A stretch of DNA of 64,000 bases from Geothrix sp. 21YS21S-2 (GCF_030846775.1 NZ_CP132910.1:2948001-3012000), one strand, 5' to 3'. Positions 47,819-57,303 are shown, counted from the stretch's first letter. The notes: generated by a model not told the origin, from the sequence alone. A program made the numbers and translations.

Positions 47819-49108
47819 CTAGCCCCATACCTTCGCGCCGCCGACCCAGGTCCCCACGACCTTTCCGGGCAGCGTCCACCCCTTGAAGGGTGTATTGAAG
47901 CTCCGGCTCTGCACGAAGGCGCGGTCCACCGTGATCCTGGCTTCCAGGTCAACGAGCGCGAAGTCCGCCGCCGAGCCCGGCCTGAGGCTGCCGAGGCCCT
48001 GGCGGTCCAGGTGGAAGGCCGAAGCCGGGCCGCAGGAGAGCAACTCCACGGCGCGCGAGAGCGTGATGACCTTCCTGTCGACGAGGAGCGCCAGCGTGAG
48101 CGGAAGCGCGGTCTCCAGGCCGATGATCCCGAACGACGCGTCGCGCAGTTCGCACTCTTTGTCATCCCAGGTGTGGGGCGCATGGTCCGTGGCGATGGCG
48201 TCCACCGTGCCATCGGCAAGGGCCTCGAGGATGGCGTCGAGATCGGCCTGGCTGCGCAGGGGCGGGTTCATCTTGAAGTCGGAATCGAAACGCGTCAGCT
48301 CGCGGTCCGTGAGCGCGAAATGGTGGGGCGTCACTTCGCAGGTGACCTTCAGCCCGCGGGCCTTGGCCTCGCGCACCAGCCGCAGGGAACCTTTGGTGCT
48401 CAGATGGGCCAGGTGGAGATGCCCCCCGGTGTGCTCGGCCAGGACGATGTCCCGGGCGACCATGGCCTCCTCGGCCGCAGCCGGGATGCCCAGGCAGCCC
48501 AGGTAGGCGCTCACGGCGCCCTCGTTGATGTAGCCCTTGGCCGCGAGGTTCGTGTCCTCCTCGTGGGCGACGATAGGCATGTCGAGCCAGCCCGTGTACT
48601 CCAGTGCCCGCCGCATGATGGCTGCGTTCATCACCGGCAGGCCATCATCGCTGAAGGCGATGCACCCGGACGCCTTGAGGGTCCCGTAGTCCGTGAGTTC
48701 CTCGCCCGCAGCGCCCTTGGTGACCGTACCCAGGGGGAAGTACCGGCACAAGCCAGCTTTTCGGGCCCGGGACAGCATCATCTCCGTGATGGCCACCGAG
48801 TCGTTCACGGGTTTGGTGTTCGCCATGGCGCACACGGAGGTGAACCCTCCGGCCACGGCCGCCCTGCAGCCGGTCTCGATGTTCTCCTTGGCGGTCTGCC
48901 CAGGCTCCCGGAAGTGCACGTGAAGATCCACGAGGCCGGGGACCAGGAGTTGGCCCTTGGCGTCCACCACCTCGGCCCCCTCGATCCGGGGGTCCGCGAG
49001 GTTTTCGCCCACAGCCGCCACCTGCCCGTCCACTACCAGCATGGAGGCAGGACCATCCCAATTCTGGGAGGGATCGATAAGACGCGCGTTCTTGACTAGC
49101 AGGGACAT
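47819..49108 (-). CDS. pyrC: Dihydroorotase (class I)
   Basis: The enzyme closes carbamoyl-aspartate to dihydroorotate in pyrimidine synthesis. The 429-residue protein from ATG 49108 (GGAG 6 bp upstream) shows DLHVHFREPG with two zinc histidines, AMANTKPVND, TPHHFALTD, MNPPLRSQADLDAIL and IATDHAPHTWDDKE, all amidohydrolase class I DHOase signatures. The usual partner pyrB is not adjacent; instead a small biotinyl/lipoyl-like gene lies 64 bp upstream on the same strand. Confidence 0.95.
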   Translation of the reverse strand: MSLLVKNARLIDPSQNWDGPASMLVVDGQVAAVGENLADPRIEGAEVVDAKGQLLVPGLVDLHVHFREPGQTAKENIETGCRAAVAGGFTSVCAMANTKPVNDSVAITEMMLSRARKAGLCRYFPLGTVTKGAAGEELTDYGTLKASGCIAFSDDGLPVMNAAIMRRALEYTGWLDMPIVAHEEDTNLAAKGYINEGAVSAYLGCLGIPAAAEEAMVARDIVLAEHTGGHLHLAHLSTKGSLRLVREAKARGLKVTCEVTPHHFALTDRELTRFDSDFKMNPPLRSQADLDAILEALADGTVDAIATDHAPHTWDDKECELRDASFGIIGLETALPLTLALLVDRKVITLSRAVELLSCGPASAFHLDRQGLGSLRPGSAADFALVDLEARITVDRAFVQSRSFNTPFKGWTLPGKVVGTWVGGAKVWG

Positions 49109-49172
49109 GGGCGGCTCCAGGAACCCTTCCATCTTACAGGATCGGATCCCCGGGCAAGCTCCGCACCGGTCT

Positions 49173-49400
49173 TCAGTCCATGTCGGCCAACTCCACCAGT
49201 TCGTCATCCTCCTCGGCGAAATCGCCTTCCTCGAGGAGAATGCGCTTGATCTTCCCGGACTCGGGAGCACTTACGTAGAAGGGGGTGTGGCCCGTATCTG
49301 TTCCTTCCAGAAGCATTAGTGACTCATCCTCCTCCACTTCCTGGCCTGGGGTGACGAGCACCCCCACGACATAGCCCGGCCACTCCGCCCGGATAATCAT
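49173..49400 (-). CDS. Biotinyl/lipoyl-like domain protein lacking the acceptor lysine
   Basis: The 75-residue protein is a single hammerhead-like domain: two similar halves, WPGYVVGVLVTPGQEVEEDESLMLLE and SAPESGKIKRILLEEGDFAEEDDELVEL, as in biotin carboxyl carrier and lipoyl domains. At the hairpin turn, where EAMKM or ETDKA should give the modified lysine, it reads LEGTDTGH (residues 31-38), so no biotin or lipoate can be attached there. It is very acidic. ATG 49400 has GGAGG 5 bp upstream. It lies upstream of pyrC and divergent from pnp. Function unknown. Confidence 0.72.
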   Translation of the reverse strand: MIIRAEWPGYVVGVLVTPGQEVEEDESLMLLEGTDTGHTPFYVSAPESGKIKRILLEEGDFAEEDDELVELADMD

Positions 49401-49424
49401 GCATGCCTCCGTGGTTCTTCGTGG

Positions 49425-49453
49425 AAAGTATGGTAATCCCACGGTTCGCGCAA
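49425..49453 (-). promoter_or_regulatory. Candidate promoter of the biotinyl-like gene and pyrC
   Basis: On the minus strand TTGCGC (49448-49453), a 17-bp spacer and TACTTT (49425-49430), about 25 bp before the ATG at 49400. Confidence 0.35.
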
Positions 49454-49533
49454 GATTGAGAAGAGAAAAATACTTGAGAAAATTGTCGGCGGGTCTGGGG
49501 GTCCCGGCGCGAGCGAGCCCCAGGCAAGCTGTT

Positions 49534-49563
49534 TTTTCATGCAACCATCTTTAATGGTATTAT
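49534..49563 (+). promoter_or_regulatory. Candidate promoter of pnp
   Basis: TTTTCA (49534-49539), an 18-bp spacer and TATTAT (49558-49563). This gives a pnp leader of about 130 nt containing the 49569-49594 hairpin. Confidence 0.4.
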
Positions 49564-49700
49564 TGCAATGCCGATCCGTTCGCTCCCGTCGGCAGCGACC
49601 TCTGCAGGAAGCCCACCTCCCCCCATCAGTTCCGGCGGAGGGTTTCATGGAGGGATCGCAATCAGGGAGCCACTTTGGGGCCGAGGTCCCAGGAGAATCC

Positions 49701-51794
49701 ATGAACGCCCTTAAATTCAACCCCACCACCGTCAGCATCGACCTGGGCGGCACCCCCATCAGCATCGAGACGGGACGCATCGCCAAGCAGGCCGCTGGCT
49801 CCGTCATCGTCCGCCAGGGCGACACGATGGTCCTCGTGGCCGTCTGCGTGGCCGAACCCCGGGAAGGCATCGACTTCTTCCCCTTGACTGTTGACTACCG
49901 CGAGCCCGTCTTCTCCGCCGGAAAGATCCCCGGCGGCTTCTTCAAGCGCGAAGGCAAGCAGACCACCAAGGAAACCCTGGTTTCCCGCCTCATCGACCGC
50001 CCCCTGCGCCCCCTCTTCGAGGAAGGCTACAACGGCGACACCGTCATCACCGCCCAGGTCATCAGCTTCGACGGCGACCACCAGCCCGACGTCCTGGCCA
50101 TGGTGGGCGCCTCCGCGGCCCTGATCATCTCCGAGATCCCCTTTGTGAACCCCGTGGGCGGCGTCCGGGTGGGCCGCATCGACGGCGAGTTCATCATCAA
50201 CCCCACCGTCAGCCAGCGCCCCGACTCCGACCTGGACCTCCTGGTCGCCGGCACCGAGGACGCCCTCGTGATGGTCGAGTGCGGCGCCAAGAGCTTCCAG
50301 GAGGCCGAGATGGTCAAGGCCCTGGAGTTCGGGCACGCCGCCATCAAGACCCTCGTGAAGCTCCAGCGCGACCTGCGCGCCAAGGTCGGCAAGACCAAGA
50401 TGGTTGCCGTCAAGCCCGAGCGCAACGAGGAGGTCTACAAGCTCGTGGCCGCCAAGTTCGCCGAGAAGCTGCTGGCCGCCCTGACCATGAAGGTCAAGAT
50501 CGAGAGCTACAAGGCCATCGACGCCCTGAAGAAGGAGGCCGTGGCCGAGTTCGCCAAGGAGAAGCCCGAGCTCAAGAAGGACGTCGTCGAGAGCTTCGAC
50601 ACCCTCAAGGAGACCCTCTTCCGCAACGCCATCCTCAAGCAGGGTCTGCGCCTCGACGGCCGCAAGTTCGACCAGATCCGCCCCCTGAACATCGAGGTGG
50701 GCGTCCTGCCGGCGGCCCACGGCTCCTGCCTGTTCACCCGCGGCGAGACCCAGGCCCTGGTCACCGCCACCCTGGGCACCGCCGATGACATCCAGCACAT
50801 CGACGGCATCGAGGAGGAGTACGACAAGCGCTTCTACCTCCACTACAACTTCCCCGGCTACTCCGTGGGCGAGTGCAAGCCCAACCGCGGCCCCGGCCGC
50901 CGCGAAATCGGCCACGGCATGCTCGCCGAGCGCTCGATCTTCCAGGTGCTGCCCTCCAAGGAAGAGAACCCCTACACCCTGCGCGTCGTCTCCGAGATCA
51001 CCGAGAGCAACGGCTCCAGCTCCATGGCGACCATCTGTGGCGGCACCCTGGCGCTCATGGACGCCGGCATCAAGCTCGCGTCCCCCGTTGCGGGCGTCGC
51101 CATGGGCCTGGTGAGCGACGGCGAGAAGTTCGTGGTCCTCACCGACATCGCCGGCCAGGAAGACCATTACGGCGACATGGACTTCAAGGTCGCCGGCACC
51201 GTCCACGGCATCACCGCCCTCCAGATGGACATCAAGATCGGCGGCATCACCACCGAGATCCTCACCAAGGCCCTCGACCAGGCCAAGCAGGGCCGTCTTG
51301 AGCTCCTCAAGTCCATGGGCACCGTCCTGGCCGCCCCCCGCACCGAGTATGCAGGCAACGCGCCCCAGATGCACACGATCCAGCTCCCCAAGGAGAAGAT
51401 CCGCGACGTCATCGGCAAGGGCGGCGCCGTCATCCGCAACATCATCGAGGTGAGCGGCTGCCAGGTGAACATCGACGACGACGGCTCCTGCCAGGTCGCC
51501 GGTCCCACCAAGGAGAAGCTGGCCGTGGCCCTGAAGATGATCGGAGACCTCATCCAGACCGCAGAAGTGGGCCAGACCTACCTAGGCCGAGTGGCCAAGG
51601 TGGTCGAATTCGGCGCCTTCGTGACGATCCTCCCCGGTCTCGACGGCCTTCTCCACGTTTCCGAGATGGCGCCCCACCGGGTGAAGAACCCCGCCGACGA
51701 GGTCAGCGAGGGCCAGGAAATCATGGTCAAGTGCATCGCGGTCGACGCCAATGGCAAGATCAAGCTGAGCAGGAAGGCACTCCTGAGCGAGTAG
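49701..51794 (+). CDS. pnp: Polyribonucleotide nucleotidyltransferase (PNPase)
   Basis: PNPase degrades RNA 3' to 5' by phosphorolysis and can add tails. The 697-residue protein from ATG 49701 (AGGAGA upstream) has two RNase PH domains (first with GDTMVLVAVC, second with the FTRGETQALVTATLGT and GHGMLAERS core), a KH domain with IRDVIGKGGAVIRNI, and an S1 domain with GRVAKVVEFGAFVTILPGLDGLLHVSEM at the end. No C-terminal tail follows S1. rpsO, its common upstream neighbour, is absent. E. coli pnp is autoregulated through a leader hairpin; one is present here too. Confidence 0.96.
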   Translation: MNALKFNPTTVSIDLGGTPISIETGRIAKQAAGSVIVRQGDTMVLVAVCVAEPREGIDFFPLTVDYREPVFSAGKIPGGFFKREGKQTTKETLVSRLIDRPLRPLFEEGYNGDTVITAQVISFDGDHQPDVLAMVGASAALIISEIPFVNPVGGVRVGRIDGEFIINPTVSQRPDSDLDLLVAGTEDALVMVECGAKSFQEAEMVKALEFGHAAIKTLVKLQRDLRAKVGKTKMVAVKPERNEEVYKLVAAKFAEKLLAALTMKVKIESYKAIDALKKEAVAEFAKEKPELKKDVVESFDTLKETLFRNAILKQGLRLDGRKFDQIRPLNIEVGVLPAAHGSCLFTRGETQALVTATLGTADDIQHIDGIEEEYDKRFYLHYNFPGYSVGECKPNRGPGRREIGHGMLAERSIFQVLPSKEENPYTLRVVSEITESNGSSSMATICGGTLALMDAGIKLASPVAGVAMGLVSDGEKFVVLTDIAGQEDHYGDMDFKVAGTVHGITALQMDIKIGGITTEILTKALDQAKQGRLELLKSMGTVLAAPRTEYAGNAPQMHTIQLPKEKIRDVIGKGGAVIRNIIEVSGCQVNIDDDGSCQVAGPTKEKLAVALKMIGDLIQTAEVGQTYLGRVAKVVEFGAFVTILPGLDGLLHVSEMAPHRVKNPADEVSEGQEIMVKCIAVDANGKIKLSRKALLSE

Positions 51795-52040
51795 CCCCCG
51801 ACCATGGGCAGGAAGATCCTCATAACCTGCGTCCCTGAAGTTGAAGGTCGCCGACGGGTCCGGCTTCCGTGGGACGTCGGTCGTGAGGTCTTCCGTTCCT
51901 GGGAGGGGCTTGGCCGGCAAAACCGGTGCGCGGGGCAAACGCTGTCGTCGACCGATAATCTAGAATAGAAACCAAGGAAACCGGGATGGCTCCCAGTCAA
52001 ACGGAGCCGGGTTCCGGAGCCCGCTTGAAATGGAGGATGC

Positions 52041-53078
52041 ATGCCGACTGCCCTGATAACAGGCCTCACTGGCCAGGACGGAAGCTACCTTGCCGAACTG
52101 CTGCTCGCCAAGGGCTATGAAGTCCATGGGATCATTCGCCGATCCTCGTCCTTTAATACGGGGCGCATCGATCACCTCTACGTCGACCCGCACCAGAACC
52201 CCCGGCTCCACCTCCATTACGGGGACCTGTGCGACGGAGGCGGGCTCAGAAAGATCCTGGACCTAGTTCAGCCCGACGAAGTGTACAACCTTGGCGCCCA
52301 GAGCCATGTGAAGGTCAGTTTCGACCAGCCCGAGTATACGGTCGACACCGTCGCCCTGGGGACCCTCCGCCTCCTGGAGGCAATCCGGTGCCACCAGGAT
52401 TCCAACGGTCGCAAGGTCAAGATCTACCAGGCCGGCTCGAGCGAGATGTTCGGCAGCGCCAAACCCCGGCAGAGCGAAGACACGCCCTTCCAGCCACGGT
52501 CCCCCTATTCCTGTGCCAAGGCATACTCGCATTACCAGATGATCAACCACCGGGAAAGCTATGGGATGTTCTGCACCAACGGCATCCTGTTCAATCACGA
52601 AAGCCCCCGGCGGGGCGAAACCTTCGTGACCCGCAAGATCACGCGCGCGGCCACCCGCATCAAACTGGGGCTGCAGGACAAGCTGTTCCTGGGCAACCTG
52701 GAAGCGAAGCGCGACTGGGGATTCGCAGGCGACTATGTCGAGGCCATGTGGAAGATGCTCCAGCTCGACGAGCCCGGCGACTTCGTCATCGCCACCGGGA
52801 CCTCCATTTCCATCCGCGACTTCCTCCTGCTGGTGTTCGAGCACCTCGAACTTGACTGGAGGCAATATGTGGAAATCGACCCCCGCTATTTCCGGCCGGC
52901 GGAGGTGGACCACCTCGAGGGCGATTCGACCCGGGCCCGGCAGGCCCTCGCCTGGGAACCCCGGACGGACGTAAAGACCCTCGCGGTCATGATGGTGGAA
53001 TCCGACCTCAAGCTGGCACAGGCAGAACTCATCCTGAACCATGCCGGCCATGGATCAACCTCGCGCGGGAGTTTTTGA
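52041..53078 (+). CDS. gmd: GDP-mannose 4,6-dehydratase (second copy)
   Basis: The 345-residue enzyme has [54 protein letters not shown] and [19 protein letters not shown]. It makes GDP-4-keto-6-deoxymannose. The fcl gene starts at the base after its stop codon, so the pair gives GDP-L-fucose. It differs from the 39.5-kb copy throughout (for example YSCAK against YAVAK), so the copies are old paralogues or separately acquired. The 246-bp gap after pnp holds a GATAAT element (51954-51959) without a good -35. Confidence 0.94.
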   Translation: MPTALITGLTGQDGSYLAELLLAKGYEVHGIIRRSSSFNTGRIDHLYVDPHQNPRLHLHYGDLCDGGGLRKILDLVQPDEVYNLGAQSHVKVSFDQPEYTVDTVALGTLRLLEAIRCHQDSNGRKVKIYQAGSSEMFGSAKPRQSEDTPFQPRSPYSCAKAYSHYQMINHRESYGMFCTNGILFNHESPRRGETFVTRKITRAATRIKLGLQDKLFLGNLEAKRDWGFAGDYVEAMWKMLQLDEPGDFVIATGTSISIRDFLLLVFEHLELDWRQYVEIDPRYFRPAEVDHLEGDSTRARQALAWEPRTDVKTLAVMMVESDLKLAQAELILNHAGHGSTSRGSF

Positions 53079-54026
53079 ATGATCCACCCCGAAACCTTTC
53101 CTCTGACTGGCAAGCGCATCTGGGTTACCGGGAGCCACGGCTTCCTGGGCAGACACCTCATGGAGGAGCTGGCCGCCCGCGGAGCGACTCTGCTGGCTCC
53201 CACCGAGAAGGAACTGGACCTATTGGACCCTGGCGCCGCCCGGAAGTACCTCAAGGCCCACAAGCCCGACGGGGTGATCCATCTGGCCGCCCTGGTCGGC
53301 GGCATCGGGGCCAACCGCGAACATCCCGGCTCCTTCTTCTACGCGAACATGATGATGGGTCTGCATCTGATCGAGGCCTGCCGTCTGGAGCAGGTCGCCA
53401 AGACCCTCGTTCTCGGCACCGTCTGCGCCTATCCCAAGTTCTGCCCGACGCCATTCCGGGAGGACGACATCTGGAACGGCTACCCGGAGGAGACCAATGC
53501 CCCTTACGGTCTGGCCAAGAAGGCCCTGCTGGTGCAACTCCAGGCCTACCGCCAGGAATACGGAACCCGCGGGATCTACCTGATTCCCGTGAATCTCTAC
53601 GGACCCGGAGACCACCTGGACCTGGCAAACAACCACGTCATCCCAGCCCTCATCCGAAAATTTCTGGAGGCCAAGGCCGCCCTTTCGCCGACCGTGGGCC
53701 TCTGGGGCACGGGATCCGCCAGCCGCGAGTTCCTGTACGTGAAGGATGCCGCCACGGCCATCTGTGAAGCCATGACCAGGTACGAGGACGCCGATCCCGT
53801 CAATCTCGGCACCGGGGAGGAGATCACCATCCGGGACCTGGCCCTTAAGATCAAGGGCGCAACAGGCTTTCAGGGCGAACTGGTCTTCGACCCGAGCTAC
53901 CCCGATGGGCAACCCAAGCGCAAGCTGGATACATCGAGGGCCACCGAGCGCTTCGGCTGGCAGGCCAGGACGACCCTGGATGAAGGGTTGGCTGAGACCA
54001 TCGCATGGATGAAAAAGGTTCTATGA
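53079..54026 (+). CDS. fcl: GDP-L-fucose synthase
   Basis: Fcl epimerises and reduces GDP-4-keto-6-deoxymannose to GDP-L-fucose. The 315-residue SDR protein shows VTGSHGFLGRHL, VHLAALVGGIGANREHPGSFFYANMMM, LGTVCAYPKFCPTPF, the catalytic YGLAK and GSASREFLYVKDAA. It starts directly after gmd and overlaps the next glycosyltransferase as ATGA, so the three genes are one operon. It indicates fucose in the surface polysaccharide. Confidence 0.94.
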   Translation: MIHPETFPLTGKRIWVTGSHGFLGRHLMEELAARGATLLAPTEKELDLLDPGAARKYLKAHKPDGVIHLAALVGGIGANREHPGSFFYANMMMGLHLIEACRLEQVAKTLVLGTVCAYPKFCPTPFREDDIWNGYPEETNAPYGLAKKALLVQLQAYRQEYGTRGIYLIPVNLYGPGDHLDLANNHVIPALIRKFLEAKAALSPTVGLWGTGSASREFLYVKDAATAICEAMTRYEDADPVNLGTGEEITIRDLALKIKGATGFQGELVFDPSYPDGQPKRKLDTSRATERFGWQARTTLDEGLAETIAWMKKVL

Positions 54027-54784
54027 AGATTTCCATAGTCACGGTGGTCTACAACAACCCCCAGGTACACGAGGCGCTGGACTCGATCCTCAACCAGAAG
54101 TTCGAAGGCGACCTGGAGAGCATCGTGGTGGATGGCGGCTCCCGGGCCGAGACCCTCGATGCCCTCAAGCCCTACCTTCCCAGGCTAGGCCACTTCGTCA
54201 GCGAACGGGACAAGGGCATCTACGATGCCATGAACAAGGGAATCGCCCTGGCTACGGGCGACATCGTGGGGACCCTCAACTCCGATGACCTCTATGCGGA
54301 CGATCAGGTCCTCCAGAAGGTTCTGGAGGCCTTCCGGGATCCTTCGATCGACATCGTGTATGGCGATCTCGAGTACGTGTCCGCGTCGGACACCAGCCGG
54401 GTCATCCGTTACTGGCGATCCAAGCCGTACCGGCCTGGCCTGTTTGAAAAGGGATGGATGCCTCCGCACCCGACCTTCTTCGTGCGCCGGCAGGTCTTCG
54501 AACGATGCGGCAGCTTCAACCTGGACTACCGGATCGCTGCGGACTTCGAACTCATGCTGAGGTTCATGGCCCGCCATAACACACCTTCTGTCCACCTCCC
54601 CGAGGTGCTGGTCAAGTTCAGGATGGGAGGCGCCTCGAACCAGAGTCTCCGGAACATTCTGAAGGCGAACCTGGAATCCCACCGGGCATGCATGGAGAAT
54701 GGCCTGAAAATCGCTCCCTGGTTCATCATCCAGAAGATAGGGTCGCGGATCCCCCAGTTCTTTCGCCGCAAGGGATCGTCCTGA
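54023..54784 (+). CDS. Family 2 glycosyltransferase (WcaA-like)
   Basis: The 253-residue GT-A enzyme begins MKISIVTVVYNNPQVHEALDSIL and has VVDGGSRAETLDAL, YDAMNKGIALATGDIVGTLNSDD with the Asp-x-Asp-type metal site, and GWMPPHPTFFVRR. The profile is that of GT2 enzymes in colanic-acid-type clusters. The ATG overlaps the fcl stop. Lacking a signal peptide or membrane span, it should act at the cytoplasmic face, probably on the fucose-containing repeat. Its exact donor is unknown. Confidence 0.85.
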   Translation: MKISIVTVVYNNPQVHEALDSILNQKFEGDLESIVVDGGSRAETLDALKPYLPRLGHFVSERDKGIYDAMNKGIALATGDIVGTLNSDDLYADDQVLQKVLEAFRDPSIDIVYGDLEYVSASDTSRVIRYWRSKPYRPGLFEKGWMPPHPTFFVRRQVFERCGSFNLDYRIAADFELMLRFMARHNTPSVHLPEVLVKFRMGGASNQSLRNILKANLESHRACMENGLKIAPWFIIQKIGSRIPQFFRRKGSS

Positions 54785-54787
54785 CGA

Positions 54788-55840
54788 TTATTTGAAACCC
54801 AGGGCATTAAGCAAGGCAGTGGAATGGAAGACGATCAACTCCCCTGAGATGGAAGTGAACAGCAGCTGGATCACGAAAAAGCCGAATCCGAAGAAATAAA
54901 GCAGTTCTGCGCGTCGCTTCGACCACAGTCCAGCCAGGATCATGATCAGGTCCACCTGGATCTGGAAGACCCTGGAAAAGACTTCCACCTCGCCCATCGC
55001 CATTTTCATTATCAGGACCAGGACCACCAGGGTAATGAAATTCGCCACATCCTTTTTCGGCAGGATGACCTTGCAGATCATGGCAAGCACTGCCATTTCA
55101 AAGATGGTGAAAAGGGAATAGCCTCCGGGTGGCCCATTGCCGTCCAGGTAGCGCGAGTAGTCGTAGCCCAGGAATTGAAAGCCACTAAAAAACATGATAT
55201 AAATATAGCCAATCCCAAGGAAAAGGCCGCCGGTCATCAGCTTGCGCATGGAAAAGGTGCCGCGAAGCCAGACAAGAGAGGGCAGAATCGTTAAAGTGGA
55301 AAAATGGAGCAGAAGACCTGGCATGGCCTCTTTCCAGGACAAGCCTTTCCGGGTCGTGGAACGGATCACCAGAGCGGTAACCCAGAGCTCGGCGAAGAAG
55401 AACCGCTGTGCAAAAAACCCGATATAGAAAGCCTTGGTAAGGATGCAGGCGTACAACATCATTCCGCTCGCACCGGACCTTTCCCGTTTGTCCGCACTCC
55501 AGACGAGGAGGAACGGGGGCAGGGTCAGGATCACGAATTGCAATGGGAAACGCAGGCTCTCGCCAATGAACATGTTCAGCAGGTAGGCCAGCGCTGTGAA
55601 GCCAGGTTCGAAGAAGAACGGAAACGGCTGGTTCAGGAAGCCGATGTAATTTTCATGATCAAAGGCCGTGAACGGCCCACCGAAAAACATGCAGAGGTAG
55701 AGGTAGCCGTAGATCACCAGGACGTAGATGGTCCAGATGCGGCGGCTGGACCCATCCCAGGAGCGGACGGCACCCAACCCCGCCGTCTGCGGAGGGCGAG
55801 GACCCTCCGGGGCCGCCCCGGCCAAGGCGTCGCTATTCAT
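54788..55840 (-). CDS. EpsG/Wzy-like polysaccharide polymerase candidate
   Basis: The 350-residue protein is mostly hydrophobic with about ten membrane segments (for example IWTIYVLVIYGYLYLCMFFGG, FPLQFVILTLPPFLLVW, ELLYFFGFGFFVIQLLF). The early D-H-E-N-Y-I-G-F and FEPGF motifs recall the EpsG family. It is the best candidate for the Wzy polymerase that joins lipid-linked repeats in the periplasm. It overlaps the upstream GT9 gene by 4 bp. These proteins diverge fast, so the assignment rests on topology and context. Confidence 0.68.
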   Translation of the reverse strand: MNSDALAGAAPEGPRPPQTAGLGAVRSWDGSSRRIWTIYVLVIYGYLYLCMFFGGPFTAFDHENYIGFLNQPFPFFFEPGFTALAYLLNMFIGESLRFPLQFVILTLPPFLLVWSADKRERSGASGMMLYACILTKAFYIGFFAQRFFFAELWVTALVIRSTTRKGLSWKEAMPGLLLHFSTLTILPSLVWLRGTFSMRKLMTGGLFLGIGYIYIMFFSGFQFLGYDYSRYLDGNGPPGGYSLFTIFEMAVLAMICKVILPKKDVANFITLVVLVLIMKMAMGEVEVFSRVFQIQVDLIMILAGLWSKRRAELLYFFGFGFFVIQLLFTSISGELIVFHSTALLNALGFK

Positions 55841-56964
55841 TTCCCTGGCACTTCCGGCAGAACGGCATGAATTCCCTTAATGCTCTCGATCAGCACCGGG
55901 AACCGCTTGAGGTTCCGGGCCTGCCAATCAAGCCCGAACTCTGGGTCCATCAACAACTTGTATGCCAGCTCGGCGCCTTCCTCCAAGTCCAGGGTCTCCA
56001 TGCACTGGATGGCCCCGCAGCCGGACCTGTAACCCTCCTGGTAGCAAGGGCCACAGGCCAAGCGGTGCCGGAGGTCCGCCCCCCGCCGTGTATAGGGCCC
56101 TGATTCGAAGGGTTCCGTCACGCCAGCCACCACAAGCATTGGCAGGCCGGCCACCGCCATGATGTGACCTTGACCCGTCGTTCCGCTGATCCCGAGATCG
56201 CAGGTCTGGAGCTCACGGAACAGGTCTTCGAGGGGCAGTCCGATGACCTTCTCGACATGCTCGGGATGGTCCATTTCCGCCATGAAGGCCTCGATGAGGG
56301 GCAGGTCCGAGGGAATCCCGATTAGCACTGTGTGGACCGGAATGCGCTTCTCAATTGCGTTGATCAACTTGGCAAAGGTCCCCGCGGTGGGGACCTTGTG
56401 CCTTTCCAGCCCCCCGCAGCTGATACCCAGCGCGACCCGGAACCTCCGGGGGAGTGCGTGGTCGACGGGCGGGACCGGTTCGGGCCGGGGAAGGGATAGC
56501 TCCCCCGGATCGACGGGTGCCGCATCCACCCTCGGATCCTGTTCCGCGAGGAACTGGACGAAGAAATTCACCTGGTGGCCGGGGAACGTCTCGAGCGAGG
56601 CCCTTGATCTGACCAGCCCCAGCAGGTTCCGGCCCAGGAAGCCCCTGGGCACGACCACTTTCTTGCCCATCAGCAGGAAGAACAGAAGGTGCATGGGCTT
56701 GCGAGACAGCATCGGCGCGTAGATGACCTTGGCCCGGGAGAACAGGAGCTTCAGGAAGAGGCGGACGTGCGGGAACGGTTTACCGTCGTACCGCTCGATG
56801 GTCCGGATCTTCTCCCCCACGAACTTCGTCAGGAGAGGCCGGTGCAGCTTCGAACTGATGACCACGGTCAGAGCATTCGCCCCCTCGACCGCGGCCAGCC
56901 TTCGAAGCGCTGGAATCGCCATCAGGGTGTCCCCGATACCATTGGGCAGAAAGAAAGCGATCAT
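55837..56964 (-). CDS. Family 9 glycosyltransferase (heptosyltransferase-like)
   Basis: The 375-residue protein opens MIAFFLPNGIGDTLMAIPALRRLA, the GT9/heptosyltransferase hallmark. Its second Rossmann domain carries ALGISCGGLERHKVP and CDLGISGTTGQGHIMAVAGLPMLVV in the donor-binding region. A Cys-rich CGPCYQEGYRSGCGAIQCM segment near the C-terminus is typical of the family. GT9 enzymes add ADP-heptose to LPS core, consistent with the rfaE2 gene at 35 kb, but sugar specificity cannot be read from sequence. It heads a two-gene unit with the EpsG-like gene. Confidence 0.85.
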   Translation of the reverse strand: MIAFFLPNGIGDTLMAIPALRRLAAVEGANALTVVISSKLHRPLLTKFVGEKIRTIERYDGKPFPHVRLFLKLLFSRAKVIYAPMLSRKPMHLLFFLLMGKKVVVPRGFLGRNLLGLVRSRASLETFPGHQVNFFVQFLAEQDPRVDAAPVDPGELSLPRPEPVPPVDHALPRRFRVALGISCGGLERHKVPTAGTFAKLINAIEKRIPVHTVLIGIPSDLPLIEAFMAEMDHPEHVEKVIGLPLEDLFRELQTCDLGISGTTGQGHIMAVAGLPMLVVAGVTEPFESGPYTRRGADLRHRLACGPCYQEGYRSGCGAIQCMETLDLEEGAELAYKLLMDPEFGLDWQARNLKRFPVLIESIKGIHAVLPEVPGK

Positions 56965-57303
56965 GACTCACGAAAAGGGGCAAGGGCCCGTCGAAAGAGG
57001 GGATAGTGACAAGATTTAAAGGACCGCTCGGACGCGAAGGGCCGGTCTGGCTAGAGCGCGGATCCTTCGCTACATACGGGATAATGCTAACATCAGTTCC
57101 GTTCGCCATCGGTCAATACGGTCCAATGGGCCGCGCGATGCGGCGTCCGGCGGATCGGGCTTTGCGGTACCAGGCCCTCCCAGCTGGGAGGGAACCGGAT
57201 AGGACCTGGTGCTGCAATATCCAGCCAAATCAGCACTATAATTGAACAATCAGAAACCAACGTTCCACTTGGTCCAGCCACCTGCGGGAGAAGGGATATA
57301 TTG
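56965..57303. other. Intergenic region between divergent polysaccharide units
   Basis: No gene is supported in these 339 bp. A perfect TATAAT at 57237-57242 faces the acetyltransferase gene with only weak -35 candidates (around 57212-57219). The left part is GC-rich and featureless. Confidence 0.5.

Larger units (their letters stand above)
49401..49700. other. Divergent regulatory region between the biotinyl-like gene and pnp
   Basis: The 300-bp gap has no gene. It carries promoter candidates for both directions, and a TGCCGA/TCGGCA inverted repeat (49569-49594) in the pnp leader. Confidence 0.55.

Noticed and set aside
51795-52040. Gene or regulatory RNA between pnp and gmd
   Set aside because: Only a GATAAT element and a short CCGG hairpin are visible; the open frames are shadows without ribosome sites.
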